Source of the DNA: Panulirus ornatus
Taxonomy: Eukaryota > Arthropoda > Malacostraca > Decapoda > Palinuridae
Length of the DNA: 64,000 bases
Reading direction: 5' to 3'
NCBI RefSeq assembly: GCF_036320965.1
Contig: NC_092262.1
Span: 7,344,572 to 7,408,571, forward strand
The position numbers and the translations under genes are program-made. Below the pieces are notes generated by a model. That model saw nothing but the letters and a program-made list of their open reading frames with translations. It did no database searches and was not told the origin of the DNA. Shown here one piece after another: positions 1 to 17,436 of this stretch. Every line of letters starts with the position of its first letter. Position 1 is the first letter of the stretch.

Positions 1-3000
1 ATATGCTTGTATATACTGGTATATACACGTATATACTGGTATATACACGTATATACTGGTATATACACATATACTGGTATATGCACGTATATACTGGTAT
101 ACACACGTATATACTGGTATATATGCATGTACATACTGGTATATATGCTTATATATACACCTATATACTGGTATATATGCATGTATATACCAGTATATAT
201 GCATGTATATACCAGTATATATTCATGTATATACACGTATATACTGGTGTATATATCGTATATACTAGTATATATATGCATGTATATACTGGTATATACA
301 CGTATATTCTGGTATATACTAGTAAATATGCTTGTATATACTGGTATATACACGTATATGCTGGTATATACCCGGTATATACTGGGAAATATGCTTATAT
401 ATACACGTATATACTGATATTTACACACGTATATACTGTTATATACACGTATAAACTGGTATATACACGTATATACTGGTATATATGCATGTATATACTG
501 GTATATACACGTATAAACAGGAATATACTGGTATATACACTATACAAACGTATATACTGGTATATATGCATGTATATACTGGTATATATGCTTGTATATA
601 CACATACTAGTATATACTGGTAAATATGCTTGTATATACTGTTATACACGTATATACTGGTATATACACATGTATATACTGTTAATATGCTTGTATATAC
701 TGATATATACACGTATATACTGGTATATTCACGTATAAACGAATATAGATATATACAGTGGTATATATGCATGTATTTATTGGTATATATACTTGTATAT
801 ACTGGTATATACACGTATATATGCATGTATATAATGGTATATACACTATATACTGGTAAATATGCTTGTATATACACGTATATACTGATATTTAAACATT
901 TACTGGTATATACACGTATAAACTGGTATATACTGATATATACACATATACTGGTATATACCTGTATATACTGGTATATATCTGTATACACTAGTATATA
1001 TGCATGTATATACTGGTATATACCTGTATACACTAGTATATATGCATGTATATACTGGTATATATGCTTGTATATACACGTGTATCCTGTTACTGGTATT
1101 TACACGTATATAAGCATTATACTGGTATATATGCATGTATATACACATATACTAGTAAATATGCTTGTATATACTGGTATTACACATGTATATAATGGTA
1201 TATACACATGTATATACACGTATATACTGGAATATATGCATGTATATATTGGTATATAAGCTTGTATATACTGGTATAGACATATATGCATGTATATACT
1301 GGTATATATGCTTGTATATACACGTATATACTGGTATATGCATGTATATACACGTATATACTGGTATGTACACGTATATACTGGTAAATATGCTTGTATA
1401 TACTGGTACACGTATATACTGGTACATACACATATATACTGGTATATACACTGGTATATACTGGACTATACACGTATATACTGGTATATATGCATGTATA
1501 TACTGGTATATACACGTATATCCTGGTATATACACGTATTTATGCATGTATATACTAGTTTAAACGCATATACTGGTAAATATACACGTATATACACACG
1601 TATATACTGGTATATATGCGTGTATATACACGTATATACTGGTATATATACACGTATATATGCATGTATATATTGGTATATACATGTAAATATGATTGTA
1701 TATACTGGTATATACACGTATATAGTGGTATATACAAACTTATAAACTGGTATATACACACGTATATAATGGTATATATGCATTTATATACTGGTATGTA
1801 CACGTACATACTGGTACACACGTATATACTGGTATATACTGGAATATATGCTTGTATATATTGGTATATACACGTATATCCTGGTATATACAAGTATGCA
1901 TGTATATACTGGTATAAACACGTATATACTGGTAAATATACACGTATATACTGGTATATATACATTTATATATTGATATATACACATGTATATACTAGTA
2001 TATACACATGTATATACTGGTATATACACATATACTGCTATATACACGAATATACTGGTATATACACATACTGGTGTATATCCATGTACATACTTGTATA
2101 TATGCTTGTATATACACGTATATACGGGTATATACACATGTATGTATATACTGGTATATACATGTATATACTGGTATATACATGTATATGCACGTATATA
2201 CTGGTATATACTGGTATATACACATACTGGTGTATATGCATGTATATAGTGATATATACACGCATATACGGGTATATAAACATATATGTATGTATATACT
2301 GGTATATACACGTATATACTGGTATACACGTACATACTAGTATATACATGTATCTACTGGTAAATATGCTTATATGTACTGGTATATACACGTATGTACT
2401 GGTATATACACGTATATACTGGTATATACACATGTATATACTGGTAAATATGCTTGTATAGACTGGTATATACACGTATAAATTGGTATATACGCGTATA
2501 TAGTGGTATATACACGTATAAAGTGGTATATACTGGTATATACACATATGCTGGTTTATACACGTATATACTGGTATAAATACACGTATATATGCATGTA
2601 TATATTGTTATATACATGTAAATATGCTTGTATATACTGGTATATACAACTATATAATGGTATATACACGTATAAACTGGTATATACACACATATACTGG
2701 TATATACACGTATATAATGGTATATATTCATGTATATACTGGTGAATATGCTTGTATATACTGGTATATACACGTGTATACTGGTATATACACGTATAAA
2801 CTGGTATATATACGTATATACTGGTATATACACGTATATACTGGTATATATGCATGTATATACTGGTATATATGCTTGTATATACAAGTATATATGCTTG
2901 TATACACACGTATATACTGGTATATAAGCATGTATATACCCGTATATTTTGTATGTATATACTGGTAAATATGCTTGTATATCCTGGTATATACTGATAA

Positions 3001-4705
3001 ATATGCTTATATACTGGTATAGGTATATACACATATACTGGTGTATATGCATGTATATACTGGTGTATATGCTTGTATATACACGCATATACGGGTATAT
3101 AAATATATATGTATGTATATACTGGTATATACACTTATATACTGGTATACACACGTATATACTGGTATATAAATGTATATGCTTGTATGTACTGGTATAT
3201 ACACGTATATACTGGTATATACACATGTATATACTCATACATGTATATACTGGTAAATATGTTTGTATATGCTGGTATATACACGTATAAACTGGTGTAT
3301 GCACGTATATAGTGGTATAAACTGGGTATGCTGGTATATACACGTATATACTGGTATATACACGTATATATGCATGTATATGTTGGTATATACATGTAAA
3401 TATGCTTGTATGTACTGGTATATACACGTATATAATGGTATATACACACGTATAAACTTGTATATACACGTATATACTGGTATATCAATATGCTGGTATA
3501 CACGTATATACTGGTATAAATACGTATATATGCATGTATATATGTATATACACATATAAATATGCTTGTATATATGTATATACAACTATATAATGGTATA
3601 TACTAACTGTATATAAATGGTTATCATGTATATACAAATATCACGTATATACATGTAATATATTTGTATATTCAGGGATAATATACTGGTTGAATATCTT
3701 TATATACTGGTATATATGCATGTATATACTGGTATATACATAGCATAATAACTGGTATATCATACGTATATACTGGTATATACACGTATAAACTGGTATA
3801 TATGCATGTATATATATGCTTGTATATAAGCTATGGTATATACAAGTATATATATACTTGTATACACACGTATATACTGGTATATAACATGTATATACCG
3901 TATATCTTGTATGTATGTATATACATATATACTGAATATGTTGTATATACTGGTATATACTATAAATATCGTATATACTGGTATATACAGGTATATACAC
4001 ATATACTGGTCTATATCATGTAATATACTTGTATATACTTGATAAGTATAAGCATATACTGGTATATAACATATATATGTATAAGTATAACTGGTAATAC
4101 ACTTATACTGGTATATAAACGTATATACTGTATATATGATGTATATAATGTAAATATGCTTGTATTACTGGTATATACACGTATATACTGGTATATACAC
4201 AGTATATATGTATATACATGTATATACTGGTAATATCCTGTATACTGGTATATACACGTATATAAATGCTATACACGTATATATGGTATATATGGATGCT
4301 GTATATACACGTATATACTGGTATATATCATGTATATACATGTATTATGCTTGTATATACATTAATAGCTGTATGTACTAGTATATACACGGTATATAAT
4401 GGCATATACACGTATAAACTTGTATATACACGTATATACTGGTATATATATATACGTATATACTGGTATATACACTGATAAATATACTTGTATATACTGG
4501 TATATACATACTGATGAATATGCTTGTATATACTGGAATATACACACGTATATACTGTTATATATGCTTGTATATACTGGAATATACACGTATATACTGG
4601 TATATATGCATGTATATACTGGTATATACGCTTGTATATGCTGGTATATATGCTTGTATATACCAATATATATGCATGTATATACCAGTATATATGCATG
4701 TATAT

Positions 4706-5151
4706 AATGGATATATATGCATGTATATACTAATATATGCACGTATATACATGTAAATATGCTGGTATATTCAAGGTATATACACGTATATACTGGCATA
4801 TACACGTATATACTGGTATATATACGTATATATGCATGTATATACTGGTATATACACATATGCATACATATACTGGTATATCATGTATATACACGTATAA
4901 ACTTGTATATATGCATATATATGTATATAATGGATATATATGCATGTATATACTAATATATGCACGTATATACATGTAAATATGCTGGTATATTCAAGGT
5001 ATATACACGTATATACTGGCATATACACGTATATACTGGTATATATACGTATATATGCATGTATATACTGGTATATACACATGCATACATATACTGGTAT
5101 ATCATGTATATACTGGTATATACACGTATAAACTTGTATATATGCATGTAT
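4706..5151. repeat. Two tandem copies of a 223-bp higher-order unit within the satellite
   Basis: A block beginning near 4,706 (ATAATGGATATATATGCATG, then TACTAATATATGCACG and GTAAATATGCTGGTATATTC) recurs almost exactly near 4,929, an offset of 223 bp. This is about eleven basic units copied as a block. The match weakens after the second copy. Confidence 0.75.
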
Positions 5152-6979
5152 ATACTGGTATATATGCTTGTATATACACGCATATACTGGTATATACACG
5201 TATATACCCGGTATACTGGTATACACACGTATATACTGGTATATACATGTATATACTCGTAAATATGCTTGTATGTACTGGTATATACACGTATATACTG
5301 ATTCATATGGTTGTATATACTGGTATATATACACACGTATATACTGGTATATACACACGTATATATGCATGTATATATTGGTCTATACATGTAAATATGC
5401 TTGTATATACTGGTACATACACGTATATAATTGCATATACTGGTTTATACACGTATATAATGGTATATACACACGTATAAACTGGTATATACTGGTATGT
5501 AAACGTATATAATAGTATATATGCATGTATATAATGGTAAATATGCTTGTATATACTGGTATACACGTATAAACTGGTATATACACACGTATATAGTGGT
5601 ATATACACGTATATACTGGTATATACACGTATAAACTGGTGTATACACGTATATACTGCATATACACGTATATACTGGTATATATGCATGTATATACACG
5701 TATATACTAGTATATATGCATGTATATACAGATATCTATGCTTGTATATACATATATACTGGTATATACAAGTATATACCCGGTATATACTGGCATATAC
5801 ACGTATATACTGGTATATATGCATGTATAAACTGGTATATATGCTTGTATATACTGGTATATACATATATACTGATAAATATGCTTGTATATACACATAT
5901 ACTGGTATATATGCATGTATATACTGGTATATATGCATGTATATACTGGTATATATGCTTTTATATACTGGTATATATGCTTGTATATACCAATATATAT
6001 GCATATATGTACTGGTATATATATGCATGTATATACTGGTATATGTATGAATGTATATACACGTATATACATATATATATATACACGTACATATATACTT
6101 GTATATACCAGTATTTATGCATGTATATACTGGTATATATATGTATATACTGGTATATGCACGTATATACATGTAAATATGCTGGTATATACATATACCG
6201 GTATATACTGCCATATACACGTATATACTGGTATATATGCATGTATAAACTGGTATATATGCTTGTATATACTGGTATATACAAGCATATATACCAGTAT
6301 ATACAAGCATATATACTAGTATATACACGTATATACTGATATATATGCTTGTATATACTAGTATATATGTATGTACTGGTATATATATGAATGTATATGC
6401 TGGTATATGCACGTATATACTGGGAAATATGCTTGTATATACCAGTATATATGCATGTTTATACTGGTATATATATGAATGTATATACTGGTGTATATGC
6501 TTGTATATATCAGTGTATATGCATGTATATACTGGTATTTACGTATATACTGGTATATGCCCATATATATACCAGTATATATGCATGTATATACTGGTAT
6601 ATTTATATGAATGTATATACTGGTATATGCACGTATATACATGTAAATATGCTATATACATATATACTGATATATACCCGGTATATACTGGCATATACAC
6701 GTATATACTGGTATATAGTCATGTATATACTGGTATATACATGTATATACTGGTAAAAATGCTTGTATATACTGGTATATACACGTATATACTGGTATAT
6801 GCACGTATATACTGATATATACACGTATATACTGGTATATATACACGTATAAACTGGTATATAAACGTATATACACATTGGTATATATGCATTTATATAC
6901 TGGTATATATGCTTGTATATACATGTATATACTGGTATATATGCATGTACATACAGGTATATATGCTTGTATATACACA

Positions 6980-7740
6980 TACTGGTATATATGTGTATAT
7001 GGTATATCCACGTATATATGTATATAATGGTATGTACTGGTATATACACGTATATACTGGTATATACACGTATATACTGGTAAATATGCTTGTATATACT
7101 GGTATATACACGTATGTACTGGTATATGCACGTATATACTGATATATACACGTATATACTGGTATATATACGTATAAACTGGTATATAAACTTATATACA
7201 CACTGGTATATATGCATCTATATACTGGTATATATGCTTGTATATACACGTATATACTGGTATATCATGTATATACAGGTATATATGCTTGTATATACAC
7301 GTACTGGTATATATGTGTATATAATGGTATATCCACGTATATATGTATATAATGGTATATACACGTATATACTGGTATATACACGTATATACCGGTAAAT
7401 ATGCTTCTATATACTGGTATATGCACGTATATACTGATATATACACGTATATACTGGTATATATACACGTATAAACTGGTATATAAACATATATACACAC
7501 TGGTATATATGCATCTATATACTGGTTTATATGCTTGTATATACACGTATATACTGGTATATATGCATGTATATACAGGTATATATGCTTGTATATACAA
7601 ATACTGGTATATATGTGTATATAATGGTATATCCACGTATATATGTATATAATGGTATATACTGGTATTTACACGTATATACTGGTATATACACGTATAT
7701 ACTGGTAAATATGCTTGTATATACTGGTATATCCACGTAT
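6980..7740. repeat. Higher-order satellite block, period about 300-325 bp
   Basis: The marker GGTATATCCACGTATATATG occurs at about 7,001, 7,326 and 7,626. Around it the order of variant units is also conserved: a TATATGTGTATA unit before it, then a TATACACGTATAAACTGG unit, then a TATATACACACTGG unit. This shows block duplication of roughly fifteen basic units. Confidence 0.7.
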
Positions 7741-10700
7741 AAACTGGTATATATACGTATATGCTGGTAAATATGCTTGTATATACCAGTATATATATGC
7801 GTATATATACTGGTGTATGCACGTATATACTGGTATATATGCTTGTATATACCAGTATATATGATATATGCTGGTATATGCCCGTATATACCTGTATATA
7901 TGCTTGTATATACCAGTATATATGCATGTATATACTGGTATATATGAATGTATATACTGGTATATATGAATGTATATACTTGTATATGCACGTATATACA
8001 TGTAAATATACTAGTATATACATACATACTGGTATATACACGTATATACCCGTTGTATACTGGCATATACACGTATATACTGGTATATATGCATGTATAA
8101 TCTGGTATATATGCTTGTATATACTGGTATATACACATATACTGATAAATATGCTTGTATATTCTGGTATATATGCTTGTATATACAAGTATATACTGGT
8201 ATACATGCTTGTATATACTGATATATATGCTTGTATATACCAGTATATATGTATGTACTGGTATATATGAATGTATATACTGGTATATGCACGTATATAC
8301 TGGTAAATATGCTTGTATATATCAGTATATATGCATGTTTATACTGGTATATATATGAATGTATATACTGGTATATGCACGTATATACTGGTATATATGC
8401 CTGTATATACCAGTGTATATGCATGTATATACTGGTATATATATGTATATACTAGTATATGCACGTATATATACCTGTATCTATACATGTATATACTGAT
8501 ATATATATGAATGTATATACTGGTATATGCACGTATATACATGTAAATATGCTAGTATATACATATATACTGGTATATACACGTATATACTGGCATGTAC
8601 ACGTATATACTAGTATATAGTCATGTATATACTGGAATATACATGTATATACTGGTAAATATGCTTGTATATATTGGTATATACACGTATATACTAGTAT
8701 ATGCACGTATATACTGATATATACACGTATATACTGGTATATATACACGTATAAACTGGTATATAAACGTATATACACTTATACATGCATGTATATACAC
8801 ACATGCATGTATATACTGGTATATATGCTTGTATATACACGTATATATGCATGTATATACAGGTATATATGCTTGTATATACACTGGTATATACACGTAT
8901 ATGTGTATATAATAGTATATACATGTATGTGTATATAATGGTATATATGCTTGTATATACACACTGGTATATACACGTATATATGTGTATATAATAGTAT
9001 ATACATGTATATATGTGTATGTAATGGTATATACACGTATATTTGTGTAATGGTATATACACGTATATGCTGGTATATATGCATATATTGGTATATATTT
9101 TTGTATATACACGTATATGCTGGTATATATGCATGTATATACACGTATATACTGGTATATATGCAGGTATATACTGGTATATATATATGTATATACTGGT
9201 AAATATGCTTGTATATACCAGTATATCGTATATATACTGGTATATGCACGTATATACTGGTATATATGCTTGTATATACCAGTATATATGATATATACTG
9301 GTATATGCACGTTTATACTGGTATATATGCTTGTATATACCAGTATATATGCATGTATATACTGGTATATATGAATGTATATACTGGTATATGCACGTAT
9401 ATACATGTAAATATGCTAGTATATACATATATACTGGTATATACACGTAAATACCCGGTATATATATACTGGCATATACACGTATATACTGGTATATATG
9501 CATGTATAAAATGGTATATATGTATATACTGGTATATATGCATGTATATATTGGTATACATGCTCGTATATACTGGTATATATGCATGTATATACTGGTA
9601 TATATGCATGTATATACTGGTATATATGCATGTATATACTGGTATATATGCATGTATATACGCGTATATACTGATATATATGTATATATTGGTAAATATG
9701 CTTGTATATACCAGTATATGCGTATATATACTGGTATATGCACGTATATACTGGTATATATGCTTTTATATACACACTGGTATATACACGTATATATGTG
9801 TATATAATGGTATATACACGTATGTGTATATAATGGTATATACACGTATATACTGGTATATATGCTTGTATATACCCGTATATGCTGGTATATATGCATG
9901 TATATGTTGGTATACATGCTTGTATATACACGTATATACTGGTATATATGCATGTATATACACGTATGTATTGGTATATATGCATGTATATACGCGTATA
10001 TACTGGTATATATGTATATACTGGTAAATATGCTTGTATATACTGGTATAGATGCTTGTATATACCAGTATATATACTGGTATATGCACGTATATACTAG
10101 TATATATGCTTATATATACCAGTATATATGCATGTATATACTAGTATATATGAATGTATATATTGGTATATGCACGTATATACATGTACATATGCTAGTA
10201 TATACATATATACTGGTATATACACGTATATACCCGGTATATACTGGCATATACAGGTATATACTGGTATATATGCATGAATAAAAGGTATATATGCTTG
10301 TATATACTGGTATATATGCACGTATAATACTCGTATATGCAAGTATATACTGGTATATACACGTATATACCCGGTATATACTGGCATATACTGGTATATA
10401 CACGTATATACTGATATATACACGTATATACTGGTATATATGCACGTATAATACTCGTATATGCAAGTATATACTGGTATATACACGTATATACTGGTAT
10501 ATGCACGTATATACTGATATATACACCTATATACTGGTATATATACACGTATAAACTGGTATATAAACGTATATACACACTGGTATGCATGTATATACTG
10601 GTATATCTTGTATATACACGTATATACTGGTATATATGCATGTATATATAGGTATATATGCTTGTATATACACACACTGGTATATACACGTATATGTGTA

Positions 10701-12707
10701 TATAATGGTATATACACGTATGTGTATATAATGGTATGTACATGTATATATGTGTATATAATGGTATATACACGTATATACTGGTATATATGTACACGTA
10801 TATACTGGTATATATGCTTGTATATATTGGTATATACACGTATGTACTGGTATATATGCATGTATATACACGTATATACTGGTATATATGCTTGTATATA
10901 CACATATACTGGTATATATGCATGTATATATTGGTATACATGCTCGTATAAATTGGTATATATGCATGTATATACTGGTATATATGCATGTACATACTTG
11001 TATGTACTGGTATATATATATATGTATATACTGGTAAATATGCTTGTATATACCAGTATATGCGTATATACTGGTATATGCACGTATATACTGGTATATA
11101 TGCTTTATATACCAGTATATATCATATATACTGGTATATGCACGTATATATACATGTAGATATGCTAGTATATACATATATACTGGTATATACACGTATA
11201 TACCCGGTATATACTGGCATATATACTGGTATACATGCATGTATATACTGGTATATATGCTTGTATATACTGGTATATATTCATATATACTAGTATATAC
11301 ACGTATATACTGGTATATATGCACGTATAATACTCGTATATGCAAGTATATACTGGTATATACACGTATATACTGGTATATGCACGTATATACTGATATA
11401 TACACGTATATACTGGTATATATACACGTATAAACTGGTATATAAACGTATATACACACTAGTATACATGCTTGTATATACTGGTATATATGCTTGTATA
11501 TACTGGTATATATGCATGTATATACAGGTATATATGCTTGTATATACACATACTGGTATATACACGTATATGTGTATATAATGGTATATACACGTATATA
11601 TGTGTATATAATGGTATATACACGTATATAATAGTATATACACATATACTGGTATATATGCTTGTATATACTGGTATATACACGTATGTACTGGTATATA
11701 TATGCATGTATATATTGGTATACATGCTCGTATATACTGGTATAGATGCATGTATATACGCGTATATAATGGTATATATGAGTATACTGGTAAATATGCT
11801 TGTATATACCAGTATATACGTATATATACTGGTATATGCACGTATATACTGGTATATATGCTTTTATTTACCAGTATATATGATATATACTGGTATATGC
11901 ACGTATATACATGTAGATAAGCTAGTATATACATATATACTGGTATATACGTATATGCTTGTATATACTGGTATATATGCATATATACTGGTATATACAC
12001 ATATATAGTGGTATATATGCACGTATAAAACTCGTATATGCAAGTATATACTGGTATATACACGTATATACTGGTATATATGCTTGTATATACTGGTATA
12101 TACACGTATATACCCGGTATATACTGGCATATACACGTATATACTGGTATATATGCATATATACTCGTATATACACTTATATACTGGTATATACACGTAT
12201 ATATTGGTATATATGCACGTATATACTGGTATATACACGTATATACTGATATAAATGCATGTATATATTGGTATATATGTTCGTATATACTGGTATATAT
12301 GCATGTATATACTGGTATATATGCATGTATATACACGTATATACTGGTATATATGCATGTATATACTGGTATATATATGTATATACTGGTAAATATGCTT
12401 GTATATACCAGTATATGCGTATATATACTGGTATATGCACGTATATACTGGTATATATGCTTGTATATACCAGTATATATACTGGTATATGCACGTATAT
12501 ACTGGTATATATGCTTGTATATACCAGTATATATGCATGTATATACTGGTATATACACGTATATACTGGCATATACACGTATATACTGGTATATATGCTG
12601 GTATGTATGATATACTGGTATATATGCTTGTATATACTGGTATATATGCATATATACTGGTATATGCTTGTATATACTGGTATATATACGTATATACTGG
12701 TATATAT

Positions 12708-14400
12708 GCACGTATAATACTCGTATATGCAAAGTATATATTGGTATATACTGGTATATATGCATGTATATACTGGTATATATGCTTGTATATACTGGTA
12801 TATATGCATATATACTGGTATATATGCTTGTATATACTGGTATATACTGGTATATATGCACGTATAATACTCGTATATGCAAAGTATATATTGGTATATA
12901 CACGTATATACTGGTATATATGCTTGTATATACTGGTATATATGCTTGTATATACTGGTATATATGCTTGTATATACTGATATATATATGCCTGTATATA
13001 CTGATATATATATGCATGTATACTGGTATATATGCTTGTATATACTGGTATATACACGTATATACTGGTATATATGCACGTATAATACTCATGCAAAGTA
13101 TATACACGTATATACTGGTATATATGCTTGTATATACTGGTATATATGCTTGTATATACTGGTATATATGCATATATACTAGTATATATGCTTGTATATA
13201 CTGGTATATACACGTATATACTGGTATATATGCACGTATAATACTCGTATATGTAAGTATATATTGGTATATATGCTTGTATATACTGGTATATATGCAT
13301 ATATACTGGTATATATGCTTGTATATACTGGTATATACACGTATATAGTGGTATATATGCATGTGTATACTGGTATATATGCTTGTATATACTGGTATAT
13401 ATGCATATATACTGGTATATATGCATATATACTGGTATATATGCATATATACTGGTATATATGCTTGTATATACTGGTATATACACGTATATACTGGTAT
13501 ATATGCACGTATAATACTCATATGCAAAGTATATACACGTATATACTGGTATATATGCTTGTATATACTGGTATATATGCTTGTATATGCTGGTATAAAT
13601 GCTTGTATATACTGGTATATACACGTATATACTGGTATATATGCACGTATAATACTCGTATATGCAAAGTATATACACGTATATACTGGTATATATGCTT
13701 GTATATACTGGTATATATGCTTGTATATACTGGTATATATGCATATATACTAGTATATATGCTTGTATATACTGGTATATACACGTATATACTGGTATAT
13801 ATGCACGTATAATACTCGTATATGCAAAGTATATATTGTATATACTTGTATATACTGGTATATATGCATGTATATACTGGTATATATGCTTGTATTTACT
13901 GGTATATACACGTATATAGTGTATATTATGCATGTGTATACTGGTATATATGCTTGTATATACTGGTATATATGCATATATACTGGTATATATGCATATA
14001 TACTGGTATAATATGCATATACTGGTATATATGCTTGTATATACTGGTATATACACGTAATACTGGTATATGTGCACGTATAATACTCATATGCAAAGTA
14101 TATACACGTATATACTGGTTACTATGCTTGTATATACTGGTATATATGCTTGTATATGCTGGTATAAATGCTTGTATATACTGGTATATACACGTATATA
14201 CTGGTATATATGCAGTATAATACTCGTATATGCAAAGTATATACACGTATATACTGGTATATATGCTTGTACTATATTGGTATATATGCTTGTATATACT
14301 GGTATATATGCATATATACTGGTATATATGCTTGTATATAACTGGTTATATACACGTATATATGGTATATATGCACGTATAATACTCGTATATGCAAATG
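12708..14400. repeat. Higher-order satellite repeat of 570 bp marked by a distinctive insert unit
   Basis: A non-standard unit, GCACGTATAATACTC followed by GTATATGCAA, starts at 12,708, 12,858, 13,076, 13,232, 13,505, 13,643, 13,803, 14,074, 14,212 and 14,373. The spacings are 150, 218, 156, 273, 138, 160, 271, 138 and 161 bp. The triplet 273/138/160 repeats as 271/138/161, giving a 570-571-bp higher-order period. Earlier single copies lie at 10,318, 10,442, 11,321 and 12,019. Later, more degraded ones run to about 15,890. Confidence 0.85.
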
Positions 14401-16198
14401 TATATACACGATATATACTGGTATATATGCTTGTATATATGGTATATATCTTGAAAGTATATACAGTATATACTGGTATATATGCTTGTATACGTATAAT
14501 GACAGTTATACTGTAATATGCAGTATATACTGTATATAGTATATATGGAACATATAACGGTATATAACTAATACTGGTAAAAATAATCAGTAATACATAT
14601 ATACTGGTATATGCTATAACTGGTAATATGCTTTATATACTGGTATATACAATATACTGGTATAAGCCGTATAATACGTATATGCAAATATATACACGTA
14701 TATACTGGTATATATGCTTGTATATAGTATAAGCTTGTATATACTGTAATGAATACTGTATAATGCTGTATAACACGTATATATGTATATATACTATATA
14801 ATCTATATACTGGTATATATGCATATACTGGTAAAGCTGAATAGTTATTACGTATAATGCACGAACTCGATATCAAGTATATTGGTATCACATTACTGGA
14901 ATACATGTATATATTGCTGTTTATAATGTTTTGTTATCATATAACTGTAATGTTATACGTAATACTGTTATTGCACGTATAATACTCATGCAAAGTATAT
15001 ACCGTATATACGGTAATGCTTGTATAACTGTATACTATAGTATTATTGATCTGTATATACACGACTGGTAATAGCTATACGTATAGCAAGTAAATTATAC
15101 TAATACGTATTATTATCTGTATATATGATAACTGCTATATACTGGATATATGCATATATACTGGTATATATGTATATACTGGTAATGCAGTATAACTGGT
15201 AAATATATAGCACGTATAATACTCGTATTGCAAAGTATATACACGTATATACTGGTATATATGCTTGTATATACTGGTATATATGTTGTATATACTGGTA
15301 TATATGCTTATATACTGTATATGCTTGTATATATGGTATACTACTGTATATATCAACGTATAATACTGTATAATAAATATTATATGGTAATATATCACGT
15401 AATATATGGTATATATATGATGTATATACTGGTATAATATGATATGTATTAACTGGTATATATGCTTGTTATATACTGGTATATATGCATATATACTGGT
15501 ATATATGCTGTATATACTGGTATATCAGTATATACTGGTATATATGCACGTATATACTGGAGTATATACACGTATATGGTATATATGCTGTATATACTGG
15601 TATAATGCTTGTATATACTGGTATATAACAAGCATATACTGGTATATATGCTTGTATTAATGGTATATACACGTATATACTGAGTATATGCACGTATAAT
15701 ACTCGTATATGCAAAGTATATATTGGTATACCGTATATACTGGTATATATGCATGTTATATACTGGTATATATGCTTGTATATACTGGTATATATGCATT
15801 ATATACTGGTATATATGCATATATACTGGTATATATGCTTGTATATACTGGTATATACACGTATATACTGGTATATATGCACGTATAATACTCGTGCAAA
15901 GTATATACACGTATATACTGGTATACATACTTGTGTATACCAGTATATACACTATGTACTGGTATATGCACAGGTATATACACATGTATATACTTGTATA
16001 TATATGCTTGTATATACACGTATATACTGGTATATATGCATTATGTACTGGTATATACACATACTGGTATATACTCACGTATATAGTTATATATGCTTGT
16101 CCATATTCTGGTAATATACACATGTATATGTTTAAATACTATTATATACACTGGTATATTCACGTATATACTGGTATATATGTATATACTGGCATATA

Positions 16199-16201
<3 letters not shown>

Positions 16202-16247
<46 letters not shown>
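16202..16247. repeat. (TA)n microsatellite inside the satellite array
   Basis: An uninterrupted run of TA dinucleotides, about 46 bp, between ordinary satellite units. Confidence 0.95.
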
Positions 16248-17376
16248 TGGTATATACACGTAAATACTTGTATATACTCATATGCACAGGTATATACACG
16301 TATATATGCATGTATATACTGGTATATATGCACGTATATACTTGTATATATGCATGTATATACTGGTATATACACGTATATACTGGTATATACACATTTG
16401 TATATATGCATGTATATACTCATATATGGTTATATATACTAGTATATGCACGTATATACTGGTATATATGCATTTTGTACTGGTATATACACATACTGGT
16501 ATATACTCACGTATATAGTTATATATGCTTGTCCATATACTGTATATACATGTACTTGTATATACGTTTATATACTGGTATATTCACACGTATATACACA
16601 CTGGTATATATGCTTGCATATATTGACATACTGGTATAAACTAGTATATGCCAGTATATACTGGTATATACACGTATGTACTGGTATATACACACGTATA
16701 TAGCAGTATATACTGATATATATGCTTGTATATACAAACTGGTATACACGTAAATAGTTGTATATACATACTATTATGTAAACAAGTATATACTGGTATA
16801 TATGCTTGTATATACACGTACATACTGATATATATACTAGTTTATACACGTATATATGCATGTCTACTGGTATATACACGTATATACTGCTATATATGCA
16901 TGTATATACTAGTATATACATATGTTCTGGTATATACACGTATATACTGATATATACACACGTATATACTAGTATATGCACACTGGTATATACCAGCATA
17001 TATTCTAGTATATGCTGGTATGTACACGTATATACCAGTACATAGTGGTATACACATGTATATACTGGTGTATACACGTATATACTGGTATATACCGTTA
17101 TAACGTATATATTGGTATATATGTATGTATATACTGGTATATACATATATGTTGGTATAAACACGTACATACTGGTATATATGCATGTATATACTGGGAT
17201 ATACATATATATTGGTATATACACATCCTGATATATACACGTATATGTTGGTATATACACGTATATACTGGTATATATGCATGTATATACGTTTATACGT
17301 GTATATATATCATACTTGTATGAATATATATGCTGGTATATGTGAATACTGGTATATACTGATATATACTAATATA

Positions 17377-17380
<4 letters not shown>

Positions 17381-17434
<54 letters not shown>
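17381..17434. repeat. (TA)n microsatellite near the satellite edge
   Basis: An uninterrupted TA run of about 54 bp. Ordinary satellite units resume after it for about 160 bp before the array ends. Confidence 0.95.
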
Positions 17435-17436
<2 letters not shown>

